64,000 bases of DNA from CAZRHH01 sp964599885 (GCA_964599885.1 CAZRHH010000009.1:22632-86631), one strand, 5' to 3'; positions 7,444 through 16,399 are shown, numbered from the stretch's first letter. Numbers and translations: made by a program. Notes: a model not told the origin generated them from the letters alone.

Positions 7444-7782
7444 ATGCCACGAGGCGGCAAACGACCCGGCGCCGGCGCACCCAAAGGCAACCTCAACGCC
7501 CTCACCCGCGGCGAGCACAGCAACATCGCCATTCGCGTCCGCGACTACGTCCAGGAGCACCCCCACCAGCGACGCCTCGCGTTCGAGCTACGGGACGCCG
7601 GCCTCGTCGCCCTCACCGTCGAGCCCGGCACATCCGTCGTCACCGGCTTCACCGCCCCAATGGGCGTCTACGGCTTTCTTGCGTACATGTACCGCCATAT
7701 GATTGATTTCCCGCATCAATCAAACATCAATCAAACCGCCCCCAAATGCCCCCGCTGCACCCCGCCAAACAAGCCGCCCTAG
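7444..7782 (+). CDS. Small terminase-like N-terminal fragment, probably a remnant
   Basis: 112 residues. The start MPRGGKRPGAGAPKGNLNAL plus TRGEH is the stereotyped N-terminus of phage small-terminase-like and related DNA-binding proteins. Residues 40-85 are helical but not recognised. From about residue 88 (DFPHQSNINQTAP) the frame runs through CAATCAAAC repeats and turns proline-rich, so the C-terminus looks like read-through after truncation. GGAGGG at 7432-7437 gives a good start. It may be a prophage scar beside the low-GC cassette or a small functional DNA-binding protein. Confidence 0.5.
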   Translation: MPRGGKRPGAGAPKGNLNALTRGEHSNIAIRVRDYVQEHPHQRRLAFELRDAGLVALTVEPGTSVVTGFTAPMGVYGFLAYMYRHMIDFPHQSNINQTAPKCPRCTPPNKPP

Positions 7783-7895
7783 CTTCGAAACCGGCCCCCA
7801 TCGCCCCGACGGCCACAGCCATCGAAAAAACGCGAAACTCAATCAAACAATCAAAGAACGCGTCCCGCTTCTCGCTTCCCGCATCCCGCTTCCGC
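7715..7895. repeat. CAATCAAAC and CCCGCTTCCCGC repeat tracts
   Basis: CATCAATCAAACATCAATCA (7715-7737), TCAATCAAACAATCAAAG (7839-7857) and CCCGCTTCTCGCTTCCCGCA (from about 7866). The CAATCAAAC motif recurs as a palindromic cluster at 22691-22720. Confidence 0.6.
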
Positions 7896-7969
7896 CCACT
7901 ACAGCAGCCACCCGCCGCTACCGACCATCACACAGGCGTGGGCCGCGCAGGCCCCAGAAGAGGAACACC

Positions 7970-8422
7970 GTGGGCGACACCGCCAACTGGGAATTCGCCG
8001 CCGCCGTCGCCGCCGTCAGCATCGGCCTCATCGGGCTGCTGGTGTTCACGCTCGTCGGCGTCTTCGGCTCCTGGCGCGTCTTCCACCACGCCGCCAAAGC
8101 GGCGAACGAAGCCGAGCGCGCCAGCGTCGCCATCCAGGAACTCGCCCGCACCCTCGCCGCCCGTTCCGTCCACCAACTGCCCGTCATCGACCTCAGCGAC
8201 GCCGCCGCCGAGATGGCCGACCTCCGCCGCCAGGCCGACGATCTGATCGACCAGCAAGGCCGCCTCCAGGACGCCATCCGCAACTTGATCGAGGCCGGCG
8301 TCATGCAGTCGCAGGGCTCGAACGAACACCTCGCCGATCTCGAGAACGCGATGCGCCGGCTCGAAGACAATCTCACCCGCGTCGCCGCCGCCGTCACCAA
8401 CCTTCGCCAGCAGCGACCGTAG
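7970..8422 (+). CDS. Membrane-anchored coiled-coil protein
   Basis: 150 residues from a GTG with AGAGGA five bases upstream. One transmembrane helix (about 8-35, FAAAVAAVSIGLIGLLVFTL) is followed by a long heptad-rich cytoplasmic or periplasmic coil (40-150; RRQADDLIDQQGRLQDAIRN). It resembles DUF948-type or chemoreceptor-like anchor coils without a signalling tip. It ends 11 bases before a GAF/GGDEF-like gene and is probably co-transcribed with it; the pair could be a membrane scaffold plus sensor. Function unknown. Confidence 0.6.
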   Translation: MGDTANWEFAAAVAAVSIGLIGLLVFTLVGVFGSWRVFHHAAKAANEAERASVAIQELARTLAARSVHQLPVIDLSDAAAEMADLRRQADDLIDQQGRLQDAIRNLIEAGVMQSQGSNEHLADLENAMRRLEDNLTRVAAAVTNLRQQRP

Positions 8423-8433
8423 GAGGCACAAGC

Positions 8434-9468
8434 ATGCCCCGCAAACCCGCAGCACCAGCCTATGGCGAACCCGTCGCGGCGATGATGGCATCGCTGCTGC
8501 CCGTCCACGCCGCGTCGACCACAGCCTGGCTCGTCGATGCCGCCTGCACCGCCGCCGAGCAGGGCCTCCATGCCCCGTTCACGTTCGTCTTCTTCGAAGA
8601 GCAAGACGGCCGCCTCGACCCGCAGGCGCCCGCGTCCGACCTCCGCCGCCGCTCGCTCCAGCGCGTCAGCGACGCCATCGGCCACGACCTGCTGCGCGCC
8701 AAGCTCGACCCGCAGCAGTCGCCCGCCATCGCCGAAGCCCTCGACCTCGCCACGTCCGTCCAGACGACACCCGAAGCGTTCTTCGAGCCGCTCGCCGGCG
8801 CCGAGCGCGCCCGCGCCGCGCAGACCAAGCTCGGCGTCAGCGCCGCCTCCGTCGCGCCGCTGATCGTCGCCGGAGAGCGCATCGGTGCCCTCGTCGTCCT
8901 CATGCAGAGCGAAGCCGACGCCAACCACGTCCGCCTGCTCGCCGACCACATCGCCACCGCCTCGGCGAATCTCCGCCAGGCGACCGCCGCCCGCGACGCC
9001 GGCGTCATCGACGTCGTCCGTTCCGTCTTCGATGCCCGCAAACTGGAGACCGAACTCGAGCGCGAACTCAGCCGCGCCGAGCGCTACAAGCACCAGGCAT
9101 CAATCGTAGTGATCGAAGCGACGAACCTCCGCCTGCTGCGCGAACAGTTCGGCCGCTTCCTCACCGATCGCCTGCTGCAGCGCCTCGGCGAGTCGCTCGC
9201 CCAGCACGCGCGCGACATCGACGTCATTGGCGCCTACAAGGAGAGCGGCTACACGATGATCCTCACCGAAGCGACGCCCGAAGGCGCCGCCCAGGCATCG
9301 CGCCGTCTGCTCGAAGCCGCATCCGCCACCCGCCTCGACGAGAGCGTCCCGGGACTCGAACTGCATCTCGCCGTCGGCTACGCCACCACCCCCGCCGATG
9401 GCGCCAGCAGCGACTCCCTCTTCGCCGCCGTCGAACGCCGCATGTACGGCTCGTCGCAAGTCGCGTAG
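8434..9468 (+). CDS. GAF plus degenerate GGDEF domain protein
   Basis: 344 residues. An N-terminal GAF-like domain (about 10-185; VAPLIVAGERIGALVVLMQS) and a C-terminal half with the size and helix-strand order of a diguanylate cyclase (about 195-340). The GGDEF loop reads GAYKESGYTMIL (about 263-274), so the active-site acidic residues are missing. It is probably a catalytically dead sensor or effector. The start is set by TAGGAGG ten bases before the ATG. The gene lies directly downstream of the anchored coiled-coil protein. Confidence 0.65.
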   Translation: MPRKPAAPAYGEPVAAMMASLLPVHAASTTAWLVDAACTAAEQGLHAPFTFVFFEEQDGRLDPQAPASDLRRRSLQRVSDAIGHDLLRAKLDPQQSPAIAEALDLATSVQTTPEAFFEPLAGAERARAAQTKLGVSAASVAPLIVAGERIGALVVLMQSEADANHVRLLADHIATASANLRQATAARDAGVIDVVRSVFDARKLETELERELSRAERYKHQASIVVIEATNLRLLREQFGRFLTDRLLQRLGESLAQHARDIDVIGAYKESGYTMILTEATPEGAAQASRRLLEAASATRLDESVPGLELHLAVGYATTPADGASSDSLFAAVERRMYGSSQVA

Positions 9469-9507
9469 CGCCTGCTCCGCAACCGGTGAGCCACTCCCCC
9501 ATCACCT

Positions 9508-9535
9508 GTGGAGCGGGCTTTCAGCCCGCGTTCGT
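9508..9535. repeat. Hairpin repeat with GCGGGCT arms
   Basis: GCGGGCT-TTC-AGCCCGC (9513-9529). The 28 bases 9508-9535 are the exact reverse complement of 22950-22977, including asymmetric flanks. Confidence 0.85.
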
Positions 9536-9571
9536 AGTGCCGCCGCGACCTCCAACCTCCACCGACCAGCG

Positions 9572-10753
9572 CTAGGCCCGCCGCCCACTCGCCGCAAACT
9601 CCGCCTTCACCCGCGCCAGCAGATCCGGATCGAGCGCCACATCGACCGCCGTCATCGCCAGCGCCCGAGCCGTCAGCAGCATCGACTCATGCGCCGCGTC
9701 CGTGATCGCCGCCGCCGTGAACTCCGGCGAGTGCGTGAACGTCGGCGTCCCGACCCCAAAGTTCGGATGAATCGACGGTACGACCTGGCTGACGTTGCCC
9801 ATATCGCTGCTGCCCGTCGTCAGCTCCTTCAGCTCGATGAAGTGCTTGCCGACGTCCTCGCCGTTCCGCCGGTACGCATCGACGAGCGGACGGTTGTTCT
9901 TCATCGGGGCGTACTCCATGTCCTGGTGCCAGTCCAGGGTCATGTCGCAACCCGTCGCCAGCGCGCCCGCCTCGAAGCAGTGCTTCACGCGCTCCTTCAG
10001 TTGCTCCAGGTACCACGGCTTCAGCGCCCGCACGTAGAACGTCCCGCGTGTGTACGACGGCACGATGTTCGCCGCGTCGCCGCCGTGCGTGATGATCCCG
10101 TGCAGCCGTGCATCGCGCCGGATGTGGTGCCGCAACTGCGCGATCGACTGGTACGCCGTGACGATCGCATCGAGCGCGTTGATGCCCTGTTCCGGGAAGA
10201 CCGATGCGTGTACTGCCTTGCCGCGATACTCCACGTCGACATGCGCCACGCCGAACATGGGCGCCTCGGCAAGATCAGCTGGCCCCGGGTGCGCCATCAT
10301 CGCTACGTCGATGTCATCGAAGCAGCCTTGCGTCACCATCGGAACCTTGCCGCCGGAGCCCTCTTCCGCCGGCGTGCCCAGGATGACGACGCGCGCCTCC
10401 GCCGGATCGAGCGCCTTTGTCAGTGCCGCCGCCGCGCCCACGCCCGCCGTCGCGATCAGATTGTGCCCGCAGGCGTGCCCGATCTCGGGAAGCGCGTCGT
10501 ACTCAGCGCAGACGGCGATCGTTACTGGCCCCCGCCCCCACTCGCCGCGGAACGCTGTCTCCATCCCGTAGGCGCCATCCTCCACCACGAACCCATGCGC
10601 CTTCACGAACGGCACGAGCTGCCCGCGCGCGTGGTACTCCTTGTACGCCAGTTCCGGGTGCGCGTGAATCTCCCGAGAGATGCGGATCAGCTCCGGCGCC
10701 GCGGCCGCCACCGCCTCGTGAACGCGCTCCTTCGCCGCATGGATGTCGCTCAT
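9572..10753 (-). CDS. M20-family amidohydrolase (AbgB-like)
   Basis: 393 residues from the ATG at 10753, which has AAGGAGG seven bases upstream; a longer in-frame extension is rejected. Zinc-peptidase-fold amidohydrolase of the peptidase M20D group, which cleaves N-acyl or p-aminobenzoyl-glutamate-type amides in the cytoplasm. Metal-site elements are EYDALPEIGHACGHN (84-98), Glu130-Glu131 in TPAEEGSGGK, His155 in MMAHPG and a C-terminal SSDMGNVSQVVPSIHP. The dimerisation lid spans about 170-290. The natural substrate is not readable. Confidence 0.85.
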   Translation of the reverse strand: MSDIHAAKERVHEAVAAAAPELIRISREIHAHPELAYKEYHARGQLVPFVKAHGFVVEDGAYGMETAFRGEWGRGPVTIAVCAEYDALPEIGHACGHNLIATAGVGAAAALTKALDPAEARVVILGTPAEEGSGGKVPMVTQGCFDDIDVAMMAHPGPADLAEAPMFGVAHVDVEYRGKAVHASVFPEQGINALDAIVTAYQSIAQLRHHIRRDARLHGIITHGGDAANIVPSYTRGTFYVRALKPWYLEQLKERVKHCFEAGALATGCDMTLDWHQDMEYAPMKNNRPLVDAYRRNGEDVGKHFIELKELTTGSSDMGNVSQVVPSIHPNFGVGTPTFTHSPEFTAAAITDAAHESMLLTARALAMTAVDVALDPDLLARVKAEFAASGRRA

Positions 10754-10839
10754 GTGGGGCCTCCTTCGTGGAGCGCAGCGTATAGCCGCCCCGCGATATG
10801 CGACAGCGCGGGGGCGTCCTTCGGGTCGCCGAAACGCCG

Positions 10840-12411
10840 CTAGGGCTCCTCGAACTCGATCAGATCGAGGTCGTCGACGCACGACGTCTCCAGCTCGGCG
10901 GCCGGATCGTCGAGGAATGCCGCTACGATGTCCATCGCACAGCCTTCGTCGAGTACGCCGTGCGCCAGCCCCGTGAACTCCAGCACCCTGCTGTTCGAGA
11001 GCGTCGCCGCGGCGATGCGTGCGTATGACGGTGGCGTCACGGGGTCGAACTGCCCGGCGAGCAGCAGCGCCGGGATGTCGCTCGTCACCGGCTCGTTCTC
11101 CCTGTCGTCGGCGCCCTCCACGCCCCACGCCGCGCAGGCGGAATCGAGGTACTCGAGATCGCCTCGGACGTTCTCCTCCAGCCGTTCAAACGCCGAGTTC
11201 GTGACGCCTTCGATCGTGCCGGTGGTGTTGAACGGAAGCTCCTCATAGCAAAGCACTGACATGTACTGCCCGAGCGCCGATCCGCCACCGCCGCTGGCGT
11301 CGGATTGCGACGCCAGCCAGCTCAGGTCGTCCGTCTCGCCGTCGCCCGTACGCACGATTGCGGCCGGCAGATAGGGCACGTTCGTCGGGTCGTACAACGC
11401 GTCGAACAGCACACTCAGAAAGTACGACCCATCGACCGTCGATTCATACAGCTCGCCGGTGTAGTAGTCCTCCACCTCGATCGTCCGCGGCTCGGAATCC
11501 AGCTCCTCGACGAGGTCGATCAGCGCCCCGCGCAGATCCGGAACGAAATCGCTACAGCCAGCATCGGCCGCGCAAGCATCGAACAGCGCTGTCAGCGCTT
11601 GCTCGTACAGTGCTGGCTCGTCCGAATAGAAGTTCCCCTGCACGGGAATCACAGAATCGAGTACCAGGCTGCGGATGGCAGCACCAGCGTCGCGCGCCGC
11701 CGTGAGCGCAACACGCGTCCCATACGAGATGCCGTAGAGGTTGTATTGCTCGTAGCCCAGCGCATCGGCAAGCGCCACGATGTCACGGGCGATCGTCTCG
11801 CTCGTGTACGCGTTGATCGCCACACCGCGGTCGCGCAAACGGTCGGCACATTCACCGAGCGCGTCGTCGTACGCGCGATCGTAGTCCTCGGCGCTGGCGT
11901 CCTCGTCGAGTTCGTCCGCGTAACTGTCGGCTTCCCAGCAATCAAGCGCCGGCCGCGACCGGCCCGACCCCCGCTGGTCGAAGAACACGATGTCACGCTG
12001 CGACTGGATCGGACGACCGTAATCGGCACTGAACGACCCGCTGTCGTAGTCGATCGCTGGCCCGCCTGGTCCTCCGGCGAGGTAGATCAGTGGATCCGGC
12101 CGGGAATCGTCGCCGGTCGCGTGGAAGATCGCGAAGGCAAGGTCGATGGTGGAGCCGCCCGGCCGCCCGTGATCCTCGGGCACACTCACGAAGCCGCAGG
12201 TCACCGTTTCGCCTTCGGTCTGACCCTCGGGAAGGTCGAAGTCGCAGCGTATCTCCGTAAAGCGCCCGGATTCGGCGCCAGGCGCTGGTCGCGAACGCGC
12301 GTCGTCATCGCCGCCACCGCCGCATGCCGCAGACATCAGCCCGGCACCGAGCGACGCTGCCGCCAACAGCCGACTCAAGCTCGCCATCGGCCATCGTTTC
12401 CGTGCCATCAT
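10840..12411 (-). CDS. Secreted TAP-like alpha/beta hydrolase, probable lipoprotein
   Basis: 523 residues. The N-terminal signal region (12-30; LLAAASLGAGLMSAACGGGG) suggests a lipoprotein with Cys30, followed by an acidic Gly/Asp linker. The body is an alpha/beta hydrolase of the tripeptidyl aminopeptidase (SlpD/TAP) type: oxyanion region YLAGGPGGPAI, FFDQRGSGRS, nucleophile in GISYGTR, Asp in AGQFDPVTPP and His in GLAHGVL. It acts on peptides or esters outside the membrane. ATG at 12411 or 12408 are both possible and the ribosome-binding site is weak; upstream in-frame sequence is not gene-like. Confidence 0.82.
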   Translation of the reverse strand: MMARKRWPMASLSRLLAAASLGAGLMSAACGGGGDDDARSRPAPGAESGRFTEIRCDFDLPEGQTEGETVTCGFVSVPEDHGRPGGSTIDLAFAIFHATGDDSRPDPLIYLAGGPGGPAIDYDSGSFSADYGRPIQSQRDIVFFDQRGSGRSRPALDCWEADSYADELDEDASAEDYDRAYDDALGECADRLRDRGVAINAYTSETIARDIVALADALGYEQYNLYGISYGTRVALTAARDAGAAIRSLVLDSVIPVQGNFYSDEPALYEQALTALFDACAADAGCSDFVPDLRGALIDLVEELDSEPRTIEVEDYYTGELYESTVDGSYFLSVLFDALYDPTNVPYLPAAIVRTGDGETDDLSWLASQSDASGGGGSALGQYMSVLCYEELPFNTTGTIEGVTNSAFERLEENVRGDLEYLDSACAAWGVEGADDRENEPVTSDIPALLLAGQFDPVTPPSYARIAAATLSNSRVLEFTGLAHGVLDEGCAMDIVAAFLDDPAAELETSCVDDLDLIEFEEP

Positions 12412-12602
12412 CACCCCGTCTCGCGCTGGCGCTTGATTCGCCCGGTAGTTTACTCGCCCCGGGGTGGCCATCGTCGTTGCTGGCCGGCCCTCACCTCCCC
12501 GAAAGCCCCCGGCCGATTCCCTCATTCCCCGCCCGCAAGGCTCATCGCGCCGTCCGTTTCCGCCGATACTCACTCGACACGTTCTTGCCGGGAGGAGCCA
12601 AC

Positions 12603-13259
12603 ATGCCAAACAATGACAGCAACATCGGCCTCGCACGAGACCTCACCCAAGCCATCGACGACCTGCAGACATCGCTTCAGCGCGCCAGTGAAGCGACCTC
12701 GACGATCCGCGAGCTTGTGCCGCGCGTGGTCGCCATCGGTTCACTCTTCGACGAACTGGAAGCCGTGATCAACTCCGGTCGCGCGCAGGTCGGCGCCACG
12801 GCGCAATCTGCCGGGCCGGCCGTCTACAGCCGCCCGACGCTGGTGACACCGACCGCACCGCAGTCGGCGCCGCAACCCTGGACGCCCGCCCTGACGCCCG
12901 CAATGTCCGAGACGCCCGTGATCGCCACAAGCGAGGGCATCGGAGTCGAGACTCCGTTCGGGCAGACCGCGTCGGCGCGCCGTTCCGACTCCTCGGAAGC
13001 GCTCACGTGTTTCCGGCTCGAGTTCGAAAGCACGCCCGGTCCGCTCGACCTGCGCACCGTCGATGACGCTGTGAGCGAGCACCCCGACGTGCGCGACGTC
13101 GCGCTGCTCGACTACGACGGCCGCAAGGCGACATTGAAGGTCTGGATCGTCGCGACCGCGCAGCCGTCGTCGGTGCAGGAGTCGCTGACGGAGCGCGCCT
13201 CGCAGCTCTTTGGTGCCGCGAACGACGTCAGCGTCGTCGCGCTTGAAGACGTGGCGTAA
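12603..13259 (+). CDS. Unknown protein with N-terminal coil and C-terminal alpha/beta domain
   Basis: 218 residues; GGAGG lies eight bases before the ATG. Residues 8-60 are helical with heptads (LTQAIDDLQTSLQRASEATS). Residues 65-125 are a Pro/Thr/Ala-rich linker. Residues 130-218 form a compact domain (FRLEFESTPGPLDLRTVDDA, then DVALLDYDGRKATLKVW) whose strand-helix pattern recalls ACT- or ferredoxin-like folds. No family recognised. It is divergent from the TAP-like hydrolase and ends at a strong terminator. Confidence 0.6.
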   Translation: MPNNDSNIGLARDLTQAIDDLQTSLQRASEATSTIRELVPRVVAIGSLFDELEAVINSGRAQVGATAQSAGPAVYSRPTLVTPTAPQSAPQPWTPALTPAMSETPVIATSEGIGVETPFGQTASARRSDSSEALTCFRLEFESTPGPLDLRTVDDAVSEHPDVRDVALLDYDGRKATLKVWIVATAQPSSVQESLTERASQLFGAANDVSVVALEDVA

Positions 13260-13283
13260 CCCGTCCGGAACCGAGACATTCAA

Positions 13284-13310
13284 CGGCCCGCGAGCATCGC
13301 TCGCGGGCCG
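13284..13310. terminator. Bidirectional rho-independent-type terminator
   Basis: CGGCCCGCGAGC-ATC-GCTCGCGGGCCG, a perfect 12-bp stem with a 3-base loop, followed by TTTCGCCTT. It lies between two convergent genes. Confidence 0.8.
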
Positions 13311-13333
13311 TTTCGCCTTATCGCGGCAGGATG

Positions 13334-14629
13334 CTACGGCGTCGTCTCATGACACACGCCGACGCTGTTGTTCACGTTTCCGGTGAGGGTATTTCCGGAC
13401 GTGGTCACGTTGCCGGCGCGAAACAGGCAGATGCCGGAGCCGCGGTTGTCATAGATCCGGTTGTTCTCGATCCGCCCGGTCGACGTATTCACATACGACA
13501 CGCCGATGCCGCGGTTCCCGTATACGCTCGAGTTCGTGACCGTCAAGTTCGCGCCTTGCGCCAGCACGCCGCCGCCAAGCGTGCCGGTCTCAGGCAGAAC
13601 CGTGCTGTCGTGGATGTCGTTGTTGTTCAGCACGCCCACCGCGCGGATCCGCAGGTTGTTTGGTATCTCCGGATACTTCAGCGGATCCGGATACGCCCGG
13701 AACTCGATCGCGTGTTCTTCATTGGCGTCGTACTCGTCCGCCTCCGAAGACATCGTTGCACCCCAGACGAACAGGCCGCTCAGCACGTTGCGCCAGATGT
13801 GATTGTTGCGGAACGTCCCGTTCGTCCCTGGAAACAGCACGATACCCGTGCTGCCGTTCGCTTGAATCACGTTTGAATCCAGAATGACGTTCGCTGCGCC
13901 CACGTACGCCGCCAGGTTGTCCAGGTAACACTCCGGCACCTCGACGAAGCCCGGCGGCAGCAGCGCGCACGGCGTCTGACCGGCGAACACCCCCGGCCCT
14001 TCGTTGTCGGAGATGATGTTGCGGACGACGGTCGTCGTTGCGGTCTCGCCGACCGTCGATACGCCGACGCCGCCGTTGACGAAGATCCAGTTCCGTTCGA
14101 CGACGACGTTCGCCGCGCGGCGCGTCAGCACGCCGTCGCCCGCCATCGCGTAGATGAACGAGTCGGTAATGCGGCCGATGCTGCCGGAGTCGTAGTGGAT
14201 GCCCAGCGCGCCGCCGCCAACGTCCATCCGCTGAAACACGATGTTCTGGCTGCCCGATACGTACGCGTTCGCCGGCGAACCGAAGTACAGCGTGAACTCC
14301 TCGAAGACCAGGTCGCGGCTGTTCGAGACGAGCAGCCCGTCGCGCGTGCCGCCCGCGACGATCGTCTCGCGCACGCCGGCGCCGCGCAGCGTCACCCCCG
14401 TCTTGCCGAAGAACCCGATCGGCCCGCGATAGACGCCCGCGGCCATGCAGATCACGTCGCCGCTGCGCGCGTTATCGACCGTCCGCTGCACGTTCTCGGG
14501 CGTCGCCTGCTTGTTGCAGCCTTCGCCGGCCATGGCTGGTGCCACGCCCGAAGCGCCCGCCCCCGCGCCAATGATTGCAGCGGCGAGCACGCCAGCGAGC
14601 CCCAAGATCATTCGTCGCGAACCCGTCAT
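13334..14629 (-). CDS. Secreted right-handed beta-helix protein
   Basis: 431 residues. Signal peptide (about 7-34, ending AMAGEG). The mature protein is a series of parallel beta-helix coils with NosD/PbH1-type repeats (for example VVERNWIFVNGGVGVS, NVILDSNVIQANGSTGIVLF, GRIENNRIYDNRGSGICLF). The start GDVICMAAGVYRG is typical of polysaccharide lyase-like or copper-export-like beta-helix proteins. GGAGG lies six to seven bases before the ATG at 14629. It is an extracellular or periplasmic carbohydrate-binding or lyase protein; catalytic residues cannot be assigned. Confidence 0.78.
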   Translation of the reverse strand: MTGSRRMILGLAGVLAAAIIGAGAGASGVAPAMAGEGCNKQATPENVQRTVDNARSGDVICMAAGVYRGPIGFFGKTGVTLRGAGVRETIVAGGTRDGLLVSNSRDLVFEEFTLYFGSPANAYVSGSQNIVFQRMDVGGGALGIHYDSGSIGRITDSFIYAMAGDGVLTRRAANVVVERNWIFVNGGVGVSTVGETATTTVVRNIISDNEGPGVFAGQTPCALLPPGFVEVPECYLDNLAAYVGAANVILDSNVIQANGSTGIVLFPGTNGTFRNNHIWRNVLSGLFVWGATMSSEADEYDANEEHAIEFRAYPDPLKYPEIPNNLRIRAVGVLNNNDIHDSTVLPETGTLGGGVLAQGANLTVTNSSVYGNRGIGVSYVNTSTGRIENNRIYDNRGSGICLFRAGNVTTSGNTLTGNVNNSVGVCHETTP

Positions 14630-14644
14630 CCCAAACCTCCACCC

Positions 14645-14682
14645 GAAAAACCTCTGTGACTCTGTGCCTCTGTGGTGAACCC
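14645..14682. repeat. CCTCTGTG-class repeat between the beta-helix gene and proS
   Basis: GAAAAACCTCTGTGACTCTG followed by TGCCTCTGTGGTGAAC. The CATCTGTGG half is absent at this copy. Confidence 0.75.
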
Positions 14683-14698
14683 GAATCGTACGGCACCA

Positions 14699-16399
14699 CT
14701 ACCGTCCCAGCACACGACGCACCGCGCCCGCAGCTTCGCCAAGCGCGACGATCTGCGCGTCCTTCTCCGTGCGGCGCTTCACCTCCGCACCGCCGTTCTC
14801 GATGCTGCGCGGGCTGACGGTGACCCGCACCGGCATGCCGAGCAGGTCAGCGTCATTGAACTTCACGCCGGCCGAGCCTTCGACACGATCGTCAAACAGC
14901 ACCTCGTAGCCGGCGTCCTGCAGCTCCTGGTACACCTGCTCGGCGCTCTCGCGCACACCCGGCTTGTCGAAGCCGAGGCCGACGAGATGCACGTCGTACG
15001 GGGCCATCGCGTCCGGCCAGATGATGCCGTGTTCGTCGTGATTCGCTTCGATCACCGCGGCGAACACGCGTCCGACGCCCATGCCGTAGCAGCCCATGAT
15101 CGCCGGCTTCGCGTTTCCCGCTTCGTCGGTGAACATCGCGTCGAGCCGCTCCGTGTACACGGTGCCAAGCTTGAACACGTGCCCCACTTCGACGCCGCGC
15201 TTCGTCTCCAGCGTTCCGCCGCATCGCGCGCAGATGTCACCCGCCCGCGCCAGCGAGATGTCGGTGACGATGTCCGCCGTCCAGTCACGTCCGTGGTTGA
15301 CGTTGCGAAGATGCACGTCCGGCTTGTTCGCGCCCGCGACGAGATTCGCCGAGGACAGCGCCGTATCATCCGCGACGATCTTCACGCCGATCAGCCCGAC
15401 AGGCGACGCCGATCCAGCCACGAGCCCGTGCTTCCGCACGCCGCCTTCATCGAGCAGCGCCAACTCGGTCGCCTTGAGCGCATTGCGCAGCTTCGCCTCG
15501 TTCACCTCAAGATCGCCGCGAATGGCGACGAACACCGGCGCGCCATCGGCCTCGTAGAACACCGCCTTCAGCGTGCGCGTGTTCGGCACCCCGAGAAACG
15601 CCACCAGTTCGTCGATCGTCTTCTGCCCCGGCGTCGCCACTTCTTCGAGCGGCAGCGGATCTTCGGGCGGCAGCTCCTGCTTCTTGTGGTCTGCTTTCTC
15701 TTCGTTCGCCGCGTAGCCGCACTTGTTGCAGAACAGCGCCGTATCCTCGCCCGCGTCGAACAGATAGATGAACTCTTCGCTCTCCTTGCCGCCGATCGCG
15801 CCGGAGTCCGCCTGCACGGCCACCGCCGGTACGCTGCACCGTTCGAGGATCCGCACGTAGGCATCGCGCGCCGCCGTGTAGCTCGCGTCGAGCGCCTCCC
15901 AGTCCGTATCGAAGCTGTACGCGTCCTTCATCGTGAACTCGCGCACGCGCATCAGCCCGCCGCGCGCGCGCGCCTCGTCACGGAACTTCGTCTGCACCTG
16001 GTAGACCATCAGCGGCATGTCGCGGTAGCTCTGCACTTGCTGCTTGAACAGGCTGACGACGACTTCTTCGTGTGTAGGCCCGAGCACGAAGTGCCGCTCA
16101 CGGCGATCCTGCAGCTTCACCAGCACGTCGGCCATCGTCTGCATGCGGCCGGAGTCTTCCCACAGCTCCGCCGGCTGCATCGCCGGCATGACAACTTCCT
16201 GCCCGCCCGCGCGATCCATCTCTTCGCGGATCACCTGCTCGATCTTCCGCATGACGCGCCAACCGATCGGCAAGTAGCTGTAGATGCCCGCCGCAAGCTG
16301 CTGCACCAGCCCCGCCCGCAGCATGAGCTGATGGTTCGCCGTCTCCGCCTCCGCCGGCGCGTTACGAAGCGTCTTCCCAAAAAGCCCTGACATGCGCAT
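14699..16399 (-). CDS. proS: Prolyl-tRNA synthetase, bacterial type with editing domain
   Basis: 566 residues, the usual length. It charges tRNA-Pro with proline. Class II motif 2 is seen in TKFRDEARARGGLMRVREF, with TMKDAYSF following. A YbaK-like editing insertion lies at about 230-380 (IDELVAFLGVPNTRTLKAVF to SSANLVAGAN). Motif 3 is GCYGMGVGRVFAA, and the anticodon-binding domain begins at about 470 (PYDVHLVGLGF). ATG at 16399 or 16393 are equally possible; neither has a strong Shine-Dalgarno. Confidence 0.95.
   Translation of the reverse strand: MRMSGLFGKTLRNAPAEAETANHQLMLRAGLVQQLAAGIYSYLPIGWRVMRKIEQVIREEMDRAGGQEVVMPAMQPAELWEDSGRMQTMADVLVKLQDRRERHFVLGPTHEEVVVSLFKQQVQSYRDMPLMVYQVQTKFRDEARARGGLMRVREFTMKDAYSFDTDWEALDASYTAARDAYVRILERCSVPAVAVQADSGAIGGKESEEFIYLFDAGEDTALFCNKCGYAANEEKADHKKQELPPEDPLPLEEVATPGQKTIDELVAFLGVPNTRTLKAVFYEADGAPVFVAIRGDLEVNEAKLRNALKATELALLDEGGVRKHGLVAGSASPVGLIGVKIVADDTALSSANLVAGANKPDVHLRNVNHGRDWTADIVTDISLARAGDICARCGGTLETKRGVEVGHVFKLGTVYTERLDAMFTDEAGNAKPAIMGCYGMGVGRVFAAVIEANHDEHGIIWPDAMAPYDVHLVGLGFDKPGVRESAEQVYQELQDAGYEVLFDDRVEGSAGVKFNDADLLGMPVRVTVSPRSIENGGAEVKRRTEKDAQIVALGEAAGAVRRVLGR

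Noticed and set aside
7715..7895. Possible CRISPR-like array from CAATCAAAC and CCCGCTTC units
   Set aside because: Units are short, irregular and lack spacers of constant length; no cas genes.
9398..10843. Long plus-strand frame opposite the M20 amidohydrolase
   Set aside because: Antisense shadow; no motif, no ribosome-binding site.
11305..12768. Long plus-strand frame opposite the TAP-like hydrolase
   Set aside because: Composition is that of an antisense shadow; the minus-strand gene has a full catalytic triad and signal region.
14672..16390. Long plus-strand open frame opposite proS
   Set aside because: Arg/His/Ala-rich antisense shadow of an unmistakable prolyl-tRNA synthetase.
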